This document shows positions 1 to 13,700 of a stretch of 64,000 nt of DNA, one piece after another. Numbering within the stretch: position 1 is the stretch's first letter; each line of letters starts with the position of its first letter. The stretch is taken from positions 1,126,001-1,190,000 of the forward strand of contig NC_087082.1 in assembly GCF_026151205.1 (NCBI RefSeq), in the 5' to 3' direction. This DNA is from Bolinopsis microptera. Lineage: Eukaryota > Ctenophora > Tentaculata > Lobata > Bolinopsidae. The notes under the pieces are model-generated. The model was not told where the DNA came from and did not search any database. It was given only the letters and a program-made list of their open reading frames with translations. The position numbers were made by a program, and so were the translations under genes.

Positions 1-232
1 CGTGACACGTGCTCAGAAGTGAACCTTATCACACGTGTAAAAGCATGATGCGTAACCAATAAACCAAACTTGGGCGCGCGACTTTTGATACTCTGATGTT
101 TATTAATCTCCCAAATCTGAGCAGTGGACATCATAAAGATTAAAGGTTAAATGTTCGATACCCCTGTTATATGTATAACAATTAACGCCATTATAATTTA
201 CTAGGCGATAATATTCCTGACACTGGATGTGT

Positions 233-420
233 GTGATGGTATAGCTCGGTGGCACGATCTCTCAGACTTCAAGTCATCTCGGGATCTTCTCTCTCCCGCC
301 TACTCAATTAAACCCGGGGTAAGGAATGAGACTATTTAGTGAGTACCTGAGTCAATTAGTCTCAACACGTTACTCCTTCCAGTCGTAATTTTGTATATTA
401 GTTAATTACTAAAGCACTCG
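233..420 (+). repeat. Possible tRNA-derived SINE
   Basis: The sequence TAGCTCGGTGG at 242-252 fits a Pol III A box, and about 20 bases on CTTCAAGTC resembles a degenerate B box. A pyrimidine-rich stretch follows, as in the body of a tRNA-derived SINE. No second copy was seen in the window, and the ends are not defined. Confidence 0.3.
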
Positions 421-837
421 ATAGCAGCTCACACATACATTATATGTACCATTATAGAGATTTTTTGTTGGGGACTGGCCCGTGGTACCAGCCAATGTTT
501 ACTCAACGAAATATATTTACAATATCAATGGTAATAAGAAATTCATCCCCGTGGGGCACATGCATAAATATAAAATGTAATGGAAATCCCAAACTATTCA
601 ATTTAGAATCTACCGGTAAAGTATGCAATGAAGGTTTTAAAACATATTGTGTTTTTAGAGGTTTACTCTAAATTTGAATTGCCTATTCCTATAATTCTTG
701 TTACTTTTTTTCCAAATATCTAGCATTCCTCACATTCCAGATTGGTCCAGTATCAAAGTCTACAAGCTGTCTACCAGCCTCCCCTAAACCCCAGCCCCTA
801 ACCCGGCCTTGTTATTCTGAAGGTTTGCAAATAATGT

Positions 838-1040
838 GCAATATATTATGTAGTATTACATATAATTTATGTGGAATATAATATGTAGTATTACATATAA
901 TTTATGTGGAATATAATATGTAGTATTACATATAATTTATGTGGAATATAATATGTAATATTACATATAATTTATGTGGAATATAATATGTAGTATTACA
1001 TATAATTTATGTGCAATATAATATGTAGTATAACATATGA
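838..1040. repeat. AT-rich 35-bp tandem repeat, about 6 copies
   Basis: The unit begins AATATAATATGTAGTATTAC and repeats with a 35-base period and few differences. It is noncoding. Confidence 0.9.
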
Positions 1041-2029
1041 TTTATGATAGATTATATCATAAATTAATACAATAAAAGCCAAAAGGATGCCAGCTGCTAA
1101 ACTTTTTGTGTCAATCCTTCTTGTCATATTTTAGATTGTGTCTAGTGTGCCATTATTACATTGTAGAGATCAACTTGGCATTGCGTTGATTGTATTAGCT
1201 TATCATTATCAATGTTGTCATTTATTATCTTCGCTTCTGATTAACTTAAGCAAAGGTTTTTAAAGTTTAACTTTACATTTAAAACTAAATCAGTTATTCT
1301 TAGAACACATTCTTAGCAAAAATCGAATAAACCATCCTTGATCAATGATCATTTGATATCATTCTTGCCATATTTTGCCTATTTGCGTCGCGTGCAGTGT
1401 GCGTCCTAGATTGCAAACTATCTACAAATAAAAAGCAATTCGTTGTTTCTCACGCAAATTCAGAAGCTCTTATTATTATTATATTCGGGTTTAAGGGACC
1501 AATCAACTGAACTGTCTGTGCCTTGTGGTATTATTATTTGTGGCAATCTATTTATATCGGTAGGTATTTATCAAAATTTCTAGGGAATCTATTAATAGCA
1601 GAGTTGAGAGGTTTTGAGAGTTCCTTAATTAAAGAAGCCGAGCATAATTTAATTGGCACTTTTCCTGATCTTGGACGTGTAAACTATAACAAATCGGAGC
1701 ATTACGTGGGAGCTGGTTTTAATTAAACAGTTCCAACTTTAATATCAACTATTCTGGTTTTAAATCTGGCTGATTACACTTCCAGTATAGGAGCAGTGGC
1801 ATAATCATTTAACTTGTTAACAGTTGCTATTGGGGGCGAGTAGTCAGAAATTAGTAATCAGAGCTCGTAAAAAGTCAGATAATTCTGATCCTGCTGCACT
1901 TTGAGATTATCGTACTGTAGAATATTAGAATTCGAATCTCACATACATCTTATAAATTGTTTTGAACCACTTCTCGTTCTCCAAGACACACGCGAATTTG
2001 AATACTCTTTTGGTTAACTGTAGGTGATG

Positions 2030-2030
<1 letters not shown>

Positions 2031-2101
<71 letters not shown>
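2031..2101 (+). repeat. Poly(G) tract of 71 bases
   Basis: This is an uninterrupted run of 71 G. An apparent polyproline frame on the minus strand is only a translation of this run. Confidence 0.95.
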
Positions 2102-2927
2102 CGTGATGCAGAAGCTCCGGTGATGCTCGGTACTGCAATCTCTGTCTGGAGTGAGGGGAGAGATGTAAACTTCTCGATCAAAACAAAAGTTGCTTTTTAA
2201 TGGATAAGAATTTTGTTTTCTCTGCCCTGGTCAATGGTTGAAACAGTAAAATAGAAACTAATCTAAACACGGTGATTTTCCTAGTTATCAAAGATAACTA
2301 ATACTCTCATTTTCCCCGAACTGTTAAATCGGACACATGAAATTGAGTTATATGGATAAGATGTTTTGTGTCTGGGGTAATTTGTTACTGTTATTACAGC
2401 TGGAAAGTAAAGAGTCACAACTTTATGAATGTCATATAATCGTTGGTATGATTTGAGTATTGAGATGTACAGCAACTACAGTTTCGTTATCATGATAAAA
2501 ACTATGACCCAAGCAGATAACTAGGCCTCACGTACTGCTTTCATAGACCATAATATCTTCCAACGGAGAAAAAACATTTTCTTGATTAAGCCAACATTCT
2601 TGACATTCGAATGGTCTCCCAAAAATGACATAATCCATGCAATATCTGAATGTTTGACAGGCATTCTGTCATCTGTTGCCTGTGCTGTCTATATAATATA
2701 CGTGACGCAATTTACAGACGGATCCCACAGAGAAACTTGAATCACGACACCAAATTTGCATTTCATTTGAAGGAAAATTAGCCCCCCGTGTAGTTAGATC
2801 TGTCTATATTGGCTCGTAGATTTAGATGCCCCTGTGACAGCTCCACTGATCAGTCCTTTTAAGGGCGTTTTTACACTTTCAAGTGTGACATATAATAATA
2901 TCCAGCTTAGCGACCAGATCTTAGTTC

Positions 2928-3392
<465 letters not shown>

Positions 3393-4706
3393 ACTTGTCA
3401 CAAAGTATTACTGTGGTGGCAAATCACCGTATATATCATTCTCCTGTCTCATTACTTATATAGTAATATCGTGTGCGTGATCCATCAAATTTTAGTCACA
3501 TCTAGGTAAGTGGACAATCTTTAATTTGAGGTGTATTTAAACACTTCTGGAAGTGCGCGCAGGCGACGGGGGTGATTATATTTGCTATATTTACCACTAA
3601 AAAGGTCACCGGGGTGATTGAAAATTGTACTTGAATGCAATATTACCTCTCCTGTTAAATAGCTGTGTGAAATATCAGCTGTCAGAGCGATATCTGCACA
3701 GACACACTGTTAATTTAAATTTGACAAATGAGTACTTAGTAGAGTGTGTAATAATATGTAGATTGTAGCATCTTATCTAATGGCTTTAGGAAGCAATTTG
3801 ACGGTGCTATTTCGTTAGAAAGGTAGTTAATTCGAAGAGTTTTTGTCAACAAACAATATTTAATCCTTGGAACCTATATATTTTGATATTAAAATATTGC
3901 AACTGGATTTTTAATTTAAAATCTACTCAGTAATGCGGTAACCATTGCAATATCACAGTAAACGGTCGAATTAAACTTTCAGTGACATTTTAAGAGATTA
4001 AATGTTCTGGTTGATTCTGGAGGATTAAATTTTACACCTGTAAGCAACTCTTAAACTTAACCTCATACAAGGTAAGCTTGTCATTAATTACAGCATACAG
4101 CTGTAATGGCGCAAGTTTTCAATTTACACAAATTTTAAATTGCAACTTAACAGGGGACCCCTGCCCTTAAAATACTATAATAGTGTAAATCATGGCAATT
4201 AGATACATGCTGGGTGAACCGAAGCGAGAAGTACAACTATAAACGGTTAAGTTGCCCAGTGGTTACAGCCTTTAAAACGCACCATAATGGTTACACACAC
4301 TCCACCAGCTCAGTGCTTAGTAATGGGGGGAGGCATTACGTAAAATAGAGTACACGTGGTCGTGTTGGAGACCGCGTTTATTAATAATAACAACGTCTCC
4401 AACTAAACTATCACTTAAACTACTTCCAGATCCTGACTACCTGTTAAACTAGCCGTGATATGTGTGTGACGTGTTATGAGGAGCCTTAATTATTGCATCA
4501 TCTTAATCTTAATATGGTATTTCTTGCACCCGATTGACGTCTCAATGGGAACTTCAATTGGTATTTCGATCGGATACTGACAGTATTAAATTATCGTATG
4601 CTTGATCCTCTCGATCCAACTACAACAGAAGAAACCGGATCAGGGGATCAAGGGAATCTGCCGATCTCCGACCACCCAGTCTGATTCCAGCATGGTGTTT
4701 GGCGTG

Positions 4707-4776
4707 AGTCCAAGTCCCCTATATTATATGCTGTAGGTATGTGTCCAAGTCCCCTATATATGCTGTTGGTATGTGT
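4707..4776. repeat. Short direct repeat, 2 copies
   Basis: Two copies of a roughly 35-base unit containing GTCCAAGTCCCCTATAT lie side by side. They are intergenic. Confidence 0.75.
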
Positions 4777-5439
4777 CTCTGGATCCTGGAAGTCTGTACT
4801 GTGGTTAACGTAAAGATGCACGTATCTGAGGTTGCTGAGGTCCACGTAACCTTTCCGGCTTTCCACTTATAATCAATATTATAACTTTGTCTGAATGATA
4901 TTGCCAAGGGTAGCAGCGTTCTGCTTGTTTATTGGGCAAATAGCAAGAAAGCAGTTGTTCGAGCGACGTTAAACACCTCCAGCAACCTATTATAAACTGA
5001 TATTAAAACTCGAAATAAAATGGTTAAGTTAGTATCTTATTCCTGATGAGTTCTTTTTATAGTTTTATAGTTTTAGGGGTTAAATAGTTTCAACCATTTA
5101 TAGTGAGTGTTTACCGCGTCAGAAAAGCTTGAAGGATTCTTGGAGGCAGGATTTATTATGTCGATTATTCGAGGTATTCACCAACAAAAAAGAATTAAAC
5201 TATTATCATTGATACTCTGGTTCCAAGTCAAATGATACATTTTCATGTAGTAAGTATCCGCTCTCCTGTCATTAATGTTTTTATGGCAAGATTAAACAAA
5301 GCAAGCTTGACTTTCAAAAATCTTTATGAAGTCTAAAGAATGAAGCTGTATTTGACAACTTATGAGGAGCATATTTTGCTGTAGAGTTGGACTTTCCGTT
5401 CCACTTGTTCCGCGGAACAATATTTGACGAAAGTCGATT

Positions 5440-5880
5440 ATCTCAAAATCCAAATATACGATTTTTTTGAAACTTTCCAGATAGTATTATGGTCATAAGA
5501 CAGAAAATCTGTGCTAGTTTGGGCGAATTTCTATGTTCCATTTCAGATATCACTTCAAACACAAGAAAATATCTCCAAATGGGTATCTCAAATTTGGCAA
5601 ATAAAAATTTGCCCAAACTTGCACAAATTATCCGTCTTATGATATTATAACTATCTGAAAAGTTTAAAGAAACTCGTATATTCAAATCTCGAGTTATATG
5701 CCTGCGTTCCGCTACGAACCGCCAATTTGGGATATTTTCTTTTTTTTGAAGTTACATCTCAAGTTTGGCACACATAAATTCTCCCAAACTCTCACACATT
5801 ATCCGTCATATCTAACTATCTGGAAAGTTTAAAGAAAATCTATCAGTCAGATCTTGAGAAAATCAAAAATATATTCTAAG
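5440..5880. repeat. Degenerate fold-back repeat, three related segments
   Basis: A segment around 5450-5580 reappears inverted at about 5580-5690. It recurs a third time at about 5755-5865, in the orientation of the second copy. Shared blocks include AACTATCTG(A/G)AAAGTTTAAAG and the TTTGGGCGAATTT / AAATTTGCCCAAAC complementary pair. The layout suggests a decayed MITE or nested copies of one. No clean target duplication was seen. Confidence 0.55.
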
Positions 5881-6394
5881 TTATTCACTAAAACTCTAAA
5901 ACACTCTTTTCATTTGAAACCGATTCGCCGAAAGTCCTTCTGGTGCTGTAAAAACATTTCACTGTTAAATGGAAGCCGCGAAGACAATCTTCTGATGTAC
6001 TAGTAGAAATTTGTTGTCGCGCGCGGCACATTGACAGTTAATGATGCGCGCTTCCAAATCACATGTTCGACTTATTCCAACGCGTTGCAGCGTTGTTATC
6101 GCATAACAGTTGAACATGTATTTTCATAAGTGTTCCAACATTCGCTATTTTATTTCCGGAAACTAATTTTCCACGTTACCATGACAAATACCTCAGGGCA
6201 ATTTTCTTATTTCAACACCCTTTGACTGGGAGTTTTTTAGAATCCTTAATAACCTAAAATTAACCTAACTTGTCAGCTGCTAAATGTTGGCTGATTCTAC
6301 AGAACTAATAACTTAACTATTTACTAATCAATTAAACCATCTGATAGTCCGCCTCTCAGGGAAACTAAAGCTAGTTCCAGATTTGTCGCCAAGG

Positions 6395-7346
6395 ATGGCT
6401 CCCCGTTTATCTAAATCCTTCGATCCCCTCCCCGACTTCGGTTACAGGTCCAGACGCCTCAGCATGTCCTCCCAGGTATTGGTCTTCATCACGTTTATAT
6501 ACTCAATAATATTAATGCTCCTTTATTTTAGGCCACTTAGCATTAACATCATGGATCAAACGGGTGTCTCAACGTATGGAAAGTACCTAAATTGTTGAGA
6601 TTTTCCAGCAAACCATATGAAAAATCTCTTATAGTTCTATATTTCTCAGGGCAGTCTCCCCTCAATCCATATCAGACCTTACTGCTCCCAAGGTGCATTA
6701 GTCACGCAACCTCTGGACGTCGCAGAGTTCATGCAGTCAACCAGTAAGTTACTAAACATTTCTCATTTGCAAACGTCATCACACCAACTTGTTAAGCAGG
6801 TTTACTAGAATCATTTAAACCAGTTTAAGAGAGGTACATTCCCGAAGGTATTGCGGGGTTGCAGCACCATCAGCCTCTCGAGCCCATCCTGTCCGCCCAA
6901 TCAGTGGAGAGTTCCCAAGAAAACTCCGTCAAGCAGCTCGATGACAGTAGCAATGGTGATCGGTACATAACTTACTTATTTTATAAATTTTGTGAACCTA
7001 TTATAGTACTGATTAATTAGCACAATTAACTTAAGTATTAGTCTAGTTTAGCTATTTGTTCTATGGACAAAACTTAGAAACAATACCACGAGATGTTATT
7101 GAAAACGCCAATATGATTTATCAAATTTTTGACATTTACTATTCCATCACCATGATATTCAGCAAAACAGGTTATCAATATTCTGCTATAATATCAACTT
7201 CTTATAACAGGAAGTCAAGTGACGGGGCTGGCGAGGCTTGCAAAGTATCGCACCATGATAAGGGACTGGAGGTCAGTGGACATAAAGCCCTCTCTCCGCT
7301 GCAGATCTTCAGAAAACTATTTACTCCCAAATCAGGTGAACAATAA
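6395..7346 (+). CDS. Unrecognised protein, four exons (C-terminal part or whole)
   Basis: Four exons with correct GT/AG sites join in phase: 6381-6475 (first ATG at 6395), 6650-6743, 6830-6962 and 7211-7346, ending in TAA. From that ATG they give 147 residues. The protein is hydrophilic and rich in Ser, Pro and Gln, with a basic Arg/Ser N-terminus (YRSRRLSMSS) and a C-terminal LQIFRKLF segment. There is no signal peptide, membrane span or recognised domain. The frame stays open upstream of the ATG to a possible acceptor at 6380, so more 5' exons may exist. The third exon uses an AAG acceptor. The gene converges on the beta-galactosidase gene, with 405 bases between the stops. Exon phasing is the main evidence, and the function is unknown. 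Confidence 0.5.
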
Positions 7347-7751
7347 TTCGCTTAATATGTTCGAATTATTAGATTTTTAGACTGAACGAAAAATATTCCG
7401 GCTTTAGAATTGATATTGTTCCCTCCAGGTGGTGAAGTAGCTAATAAATAGTGAGACACGTCAAATGTTTTAACTATTTTAAGAATAAAAATATGTGTAT
7501 AAGTTCCATTTTGAGACGGAACAAAACCAATCAAGATTCACTTCTGAATCATTATATTTTTAATCGTTAATCCATTCATTGACGTCTGACAATCTTCATG
7601 AATGTAACTTTCAATGTTCGTGTCATTTGAAATCCGTATTTGCAAACTTTGTTCGAATATCACTCTTCTATCTTCTATCAGTAGTGTCAATCATGACAAA
7701 CTTTCCTCTCAACTTCCTGAACTTTTCCTGATCAACAATTATCTTCTTTGA

Positions 7752-10700
7752 TTAAATCAAATCACCGTTAACGGGCCCGTCAATAATGTGTTCGTTGGTA
7801 AGGGTGAGGGTGAGTTTCTGGCAGACACTCTGTAGCTCCACCATTGTAAACGTATTGCCTCCCTCCCTTAGAAATACACCTGAAAGTGAAAGTGTCACTT
7901 TTGATACGATTGGTGGACTAAAATTCTGGACTTGGTGATGGTGGGGAATATTGCAGCAGGTTGCGCGAAATATGCTATATTTTGGGACCGACCACTGAGA
8001 GGAAGACTAAACTGATTGATTGAAATGCTGCAACCTAGCAGGTTAATTATTTTACTTGGTAAAATTGGTAGGTTCTTGACTGTCAATTCTGCCAACCTTA
8101 AATGTTTCCTGCGGAGCCACTTGGTAATGCCATTTGAGTAGAAAATACATGGAATACAAATCTAGGAGGAAATTCACAGCAGAAAGCTTAACAAAACGAA
8201 AATTCATATTTTCCAATTTCTGTCCCATTTTCAAATATGAAAATTTCTGAACACATTTCATCAGCGTTTGGCGACAACTAGGTCCTTTTCCGCCGAAGTA
8301 GTCATAGTACTTTGAGTAAGCCAACAGCTTACCCACACCCAGAAAGTTTTAAATTTCCTCGCAGTTTAATGTTTTCCACCTAAATTACCAATTACCTGGA
8401 ACAAACAAGGTGTACTGTGGGCCAGCCTCCGGCCAGTATCTGCCCACCAAGTGCCCGTTCACAACCAGGAACCCCTTGCTCCAGCAACTGGAGTCCACAA
8501 ACGTGTCCAGCAGCTCGCTAGATGTCAGCTCTAACTCGCTTGATGTATTGTTTAGTGTGAGCTCTAACTCGCCTGATGTATTGTTAAGTGTGAGCTCTAA
8601 CTCGCCTGATGTATTGTTTAGTGTGAGCTCTAACTCACCTGATGTATTGTTTAGTGTGAGCTCTAACTCCCCTGATGTATTGTTTAGTGTGAGCTCTAAC
8701 TCACCTGATGTATTGTTTAGTGTGAGCTCTAACTCCCCTGATGTATTGTTTAGTGTGAGCTCTAACTCCCCTGATGTATTGTTTAGTGTCAGCTCTAACT
8801 CGCCTGATGTATTGTTTAGTGTGAGCTCTAACTCCCCTGATGTATTGTTTAGTGTCAGCTCTAACTCCCCTGATGTATTGTTTAGTGTGAGCTCTAACTC
8901 GCCTGATGTATTGTTTAGTGTGAGCTCTAACTCCCCTGATGTATTGTTTAGTGTGAGCTCTAACTCCCCTGATGTATTGTTTAGTGTGAGCTCTAACTCC
9001 CCTGATGTATTGTTTAGTGTGAGCTCTAACTCGCCTGATGTATTGTTTAGTGTGAGCTCTAACTCCCCTGATGTATTGTTTAGTGTGAGCTCTAACTCCC
9101 CTGATGTATTGTTTAGTGTGAGCTCTAACTCGCCTGATGTAGTGTTTAGTGTGAGCTCTAACTCGCCTGATGTAGTGTTTAGTGTGAGCTCTAACTCCCC
9201 TGATGTATTGTTTAGTGTGAGCTCTAACTCCCCTGATGTATTGTTTAGTGTGAGCTCTAACTCCCCTGATGTATTGTTTAGTGTAAGCTCTAACTCGCCT
9301 GATGTATTGTTTAGTGTGAGGGCAGGATAGCTTAGCAAAATTTAAACTCCTTAAAACTCCGTAAAGCTAAAATCGAATTGTAAGATTAAACATAGTCTAA
9401 GAGTTCCTAGAAACATTCCACCGCACAGTTTAACTTCATGTTTAACATATTGTAGCAGGGCTAGGTTGTAACCAAATTTGTAACTATTTGTACTATTTGT
9501 ACTATTTGCTAGGTTGTAAATTCATTCAATCATACTGTGCTTCTTACAGTCTACGAAACACCGCCACTCTCATATTAGAACTAACCAGAAAATGCAGTTG
9601 GTCCTTTATTCAGCAAGGGTTTCTCGTTGTACCAATGTCGTACTTGAGTACTGTTTTGGGGATATTCTGGACCGGTGACGTCATGGTTTCTGGTGATATC
9701 ATCACTCCTTATATGGGCATCACGTGTAGTTCGTAATCGGCTGGTTTCCATTTTGTAATGTTTCCACTTTTCGAGAATCTCTCCGTTTACTGTCACATTC
9801 TTCATACCTGTTTTAAATACTTCGTGTCAGACAACGCCACTTAACAAATCTTATCAGTTGGTTCATTATCAGTACAGGCTATTTTGATATTTCTTGATTT
9901 TTACATCCTTGAGTTACATACCAAGATAAGCATCGTTGCAATTACTTGACCCTCGTTATTAATATGCGATACCTACTGGTTTTATAATAGAAAAATAAAA
10001 TAAAAACTTGATTTCATCACGGTCCCTTACCTTTGTATTCATTTGAGTAGTCGCCAAGACCTTGGCTGAGCCAGGCCATGTATCCCATGTTCTCAACCAG
10101 TATGGTTATGGTAGATCGAGCTGTCACTGGGAAACTTGTCTCTTCCTCTCTTCTCACAACCTGGGTGTATTGGTAACAGTCTGTGAGTCTGTATATCAAC
10201 TTAATAAGACCAGAATGTGTGTGTGTCTGTGTGTCTGTGTGTCTGTGTGTCTGTGTGTAATTTCCGAACAGTTATACAAAAAAAACGGTAATAGTTACGG
10301 GACTGGTTTTTTCGGTATAGTGCCGACAAAACTCTGATGAAGCCCATAAGAAAATTTTATAAAAATCGGCCGGTGGTAAGTGGTTTAATTGATGATTTTG
10401 TTCCAGAAATGTGACATAAATGGATGGGAGAGAGAACGAGGAGGATAACATGTACCGTAATTAGTTTAGCCCCACGTAATATCACAGCTCACTCTTGCGG
10501 CCGCTTTGTTTTAACTGTAGGGAGATTTCATACTTTCATAAGACAGCATTATGCGTGATATCAAATATATAATGCGGTTGTATACTTTTACATTGCAACT
10601 GTGACAGTAAATTCCCGGCCGAAGGCACGGGTTACACTAGTGGTTTTATAATAACATAAACCCGCCACGCAAAGGGTTTATATAACAGATCATCCCGCGC

Positions 10701-13700
10701 TAGCGGGATGATCTGATAAACACATACGAGTGCGCGCAGCGCACGAGTTTTGTGTTAATATGTAATCCCGAAGCGCCAGCTGAGGGATTACATTTATTTA
10801 GCCCTGAGCGTGAAGTGTTTATGGATTATAATTATCTCCGGCGATTTCGACAAGGGATTTATACTTTAGAAGAGCTAGTGATAAAATAGTTTTTATTTCG
10901 GAATACGGGTCTGATTTTAGTAATATTTTCATTTCTATTTGTGATGGTGATAACAAGTGATACGATAACGTTTAGAGCCCAGTTGTTGACTCTAACTGTA
11001 CTGTCCGGAACACGATTGGAAAGCAGTTCATCAATCTGAATGTCAAACCGATCTGTCATAGTGGAGCAATAGCTTGAACGTTAGCAGGAACAAGAGCTGG
11101 AAGGAGAGCAAGCAAAACAATACTATTTTTAGGGCACGGACAAGGGTAGCTGGCTAGTCGCCAACTTCTCACGCCACGCGTTGGAGAAATTCCAAGAATT
11201 AGCTGCTTTGGCAACGTTCCCAGGAATTTGCGTGTAAAAGAAGTGGACGGTTACGATGTTTCATATCACGTGGTGCGCTTTGGTGTCACGTGGTATAGAC
11301 TCGGCGTATGCTATTGGTGGCACGTGGTACGCACGTGACGCGCCCACGTGATCGCGCGTCTAACTGTTCTACTATTATAGTATTATCGAGTTCTAATCAG
11401 CAGTATCATTGATTATTGTAAGTAGGAGAATTGAATGATAAACATCAGTTACGACTAAAAAGCGGGCCGGGTTTATACAAATTTCCGGGGCGGGATGATA
11501 TCACCTTGAGATGTTTATCTAACAGCGGGCCGGGCTGAGTGATAATATGATCCCGCGTCGAAATCCCGGAGATATTTATAAAATTGTCAAGTATAAGACT
11601 TGATAAGTTAACTTGTTAATCGCTCTCGCGTAACAAAATAAATGACACGTCACACGTGTCGTCTTTTTTTGTCTACAAAGAATAAGATTAAGGAATGATG
11701 ATATTTAATGATTACATTATGCAACAGTTCTGACAACTCCTGATTCTACATATTACAACCTGGTCTCGAAATAGAAAAGCATCTTGCAAGCTGGTGATTG
11801 ATAAACGAGGTGTTAAAAGTTTTATGATAGCTGTACAGTGTACATGTGGAACATTTACTTTTTCTCATCTAAGTATTAAAAGTTTGTACCTGAACGAACT
11901 GTCCGTCCACCAGAACGTAAGCCCTGTCATGTAAACCGTGTAGCTGTAACTGAGCGTCAACAAGTGGGGTTGTTAACTCGTGTTGATACCCTATCATTCC
12001 TTCAAATTCATCTGAAATAGTTGGTATATCACACAAAGTGTTGGTACCCTATCATTCCTTCAAATTCATCTGAAATAGTTGGTATATCACACAAAGTGTT
12101 GGTACCCTATCATTCCTTCAAATTCATCTGAAATAGTTGGTATATTACACAAAGTGTTGACTGTTGGTACCCTATCATTCCTTCAAATTCATCTGAAATA
12201 GTTGGTATATCACACAAAGTGTTGGTACCCTATCATTCCTTCAAATTCATCTGAAATAGTTGGTATATCACACAAAGTGTTGGTACCCTATCATTCCTTC
12301 AAATTCATCTGAAATAGTTGGTATATCACACAAAGTGTTGGTACCCTATCATTCCTTCAAATTCATCTGAAATAGTTGGTATATCACACAAAGTGTTGGT
12401 ACCCTATCATTCCTTCAAATTCATCTGAAATAGTTGGTATATCACACAAAGTGTTGGTACCCTATCATTCCTTCAAATTCATCTGAAATAGTTGGTATAT
12501 CACACAAAGTGTTGGTACCCTATCATTCCTTCAAATTCATCTGAAATAGTTGGTATATCACACAAAGTGTTGGTACCCTATCATTCCTTCAAATTCATCT
12601 GAAATAGTTGGTATATCACACAAAGTGTTGGTACCCTATCATTCCTTCAAATTCATCTGAAATAGTTGGTATATCACACAAAGACGTGTGGTTACCCTAT
12701 CATTCCTTCAAATTCATCTGAAATAGTTGGTATATCACACAAAGTGTTGGTACCCAATCATTCCTTCAAATTTATTCATTATCTGTATCAACTTGCCGAT
12801 TCCTAAAACTGTAAACTTTAATATATAAGGAAACTAAGAATTCGTACCCATTTCCTCCATTTTCAAGGGATATCTATTGTAGACAATGAAATTCTCACTC
12901 GACACCAAGTCAATAAGACTCCCTCTCTGGGCGAGATGAACAGTTTTCCCGCTAAGTTTTGGAATGTTTTCGGGAACCGGAAGTAGGTTTCCGGGAAAGA
13001 ACTGGTCGATGGCATCTCTTACAGCCCAGTATTTGTCTGGGTTTATGTCACCTGAGGATAAGGTAGTTTAATAATGTGTCTTGTTGTGTTGGAAACCCAG
13101 CCAGCAGTATTCCGGAAGAGCGACTGAGTCATTCCTGCCAGGATGACTGCCAGGATGACTGCCAGGATGACTGCCAGGATGACTGCCAGGATGACTGCCA
13201 GGATGACTGTATGTTATTTTGTGAGTACTAGCTAGGTGGTTATGTGAACTAAATAAACCGCCTGGCAGTTATAATGAATATTATCAGGTCTGATCTAGTA
13301 ACAAGACCTGATACCTTTTTGAGGTCGCCATGGTTACGACTGTTACAAACCATGGTTGTCATGACAACAGTGTCTCACCTGACTCAGAAATGGGAGCGTC
13401 GTAGTCGTAGGTGGAGGTGGCGGTGTAGTCAGAGCCATCCAGCCCGAAGTTGCTGCCGCCGTGCCAGACGAACAGCGCCAGATTGGCGTCAAGTGACAGC
13501 AGCTTCCTTATTCCTTCTTTTAGAGTCACTGCCGCTGCCAGGATATTGGGTTGTTAGGGACTTACATATGTGGTGCTCGGATCATGGGGTTTCCAAGTCG
13601 GCTAGCTACCATGACAACTAGCTACCATCGCAACTAGCTACCATGGGGGGGGGGGGGGGCCAACGCCCCAAAAGGCCCCACACATATCGAAAATCCGAAA

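Noticed and set aside
1950..2138. Polyproline protein on the minus strand
   Set aside because: It is a translation of a 71-base G run and starts at TTG.
8410..9330. Plus-strand open frame of 306 codons (SSNSPDVLFSV repeats)
   Set aside because: It is the antisense shadow of the 33-bp minisatellite and of GH35 exon 13. The minus strand carries the family motif.
12009..12765. CRISPR array
   Set aside because: Units are contiguous head-to-tail copies without unique spacers, in a eukaryotic intron. It is a minisatellite.
13274..13621. Plus-strand Arg-rich 115-codon frame
   Set aside because: It is antisense to GH35 exon 8, which has the conserved WHGGSNFG block.
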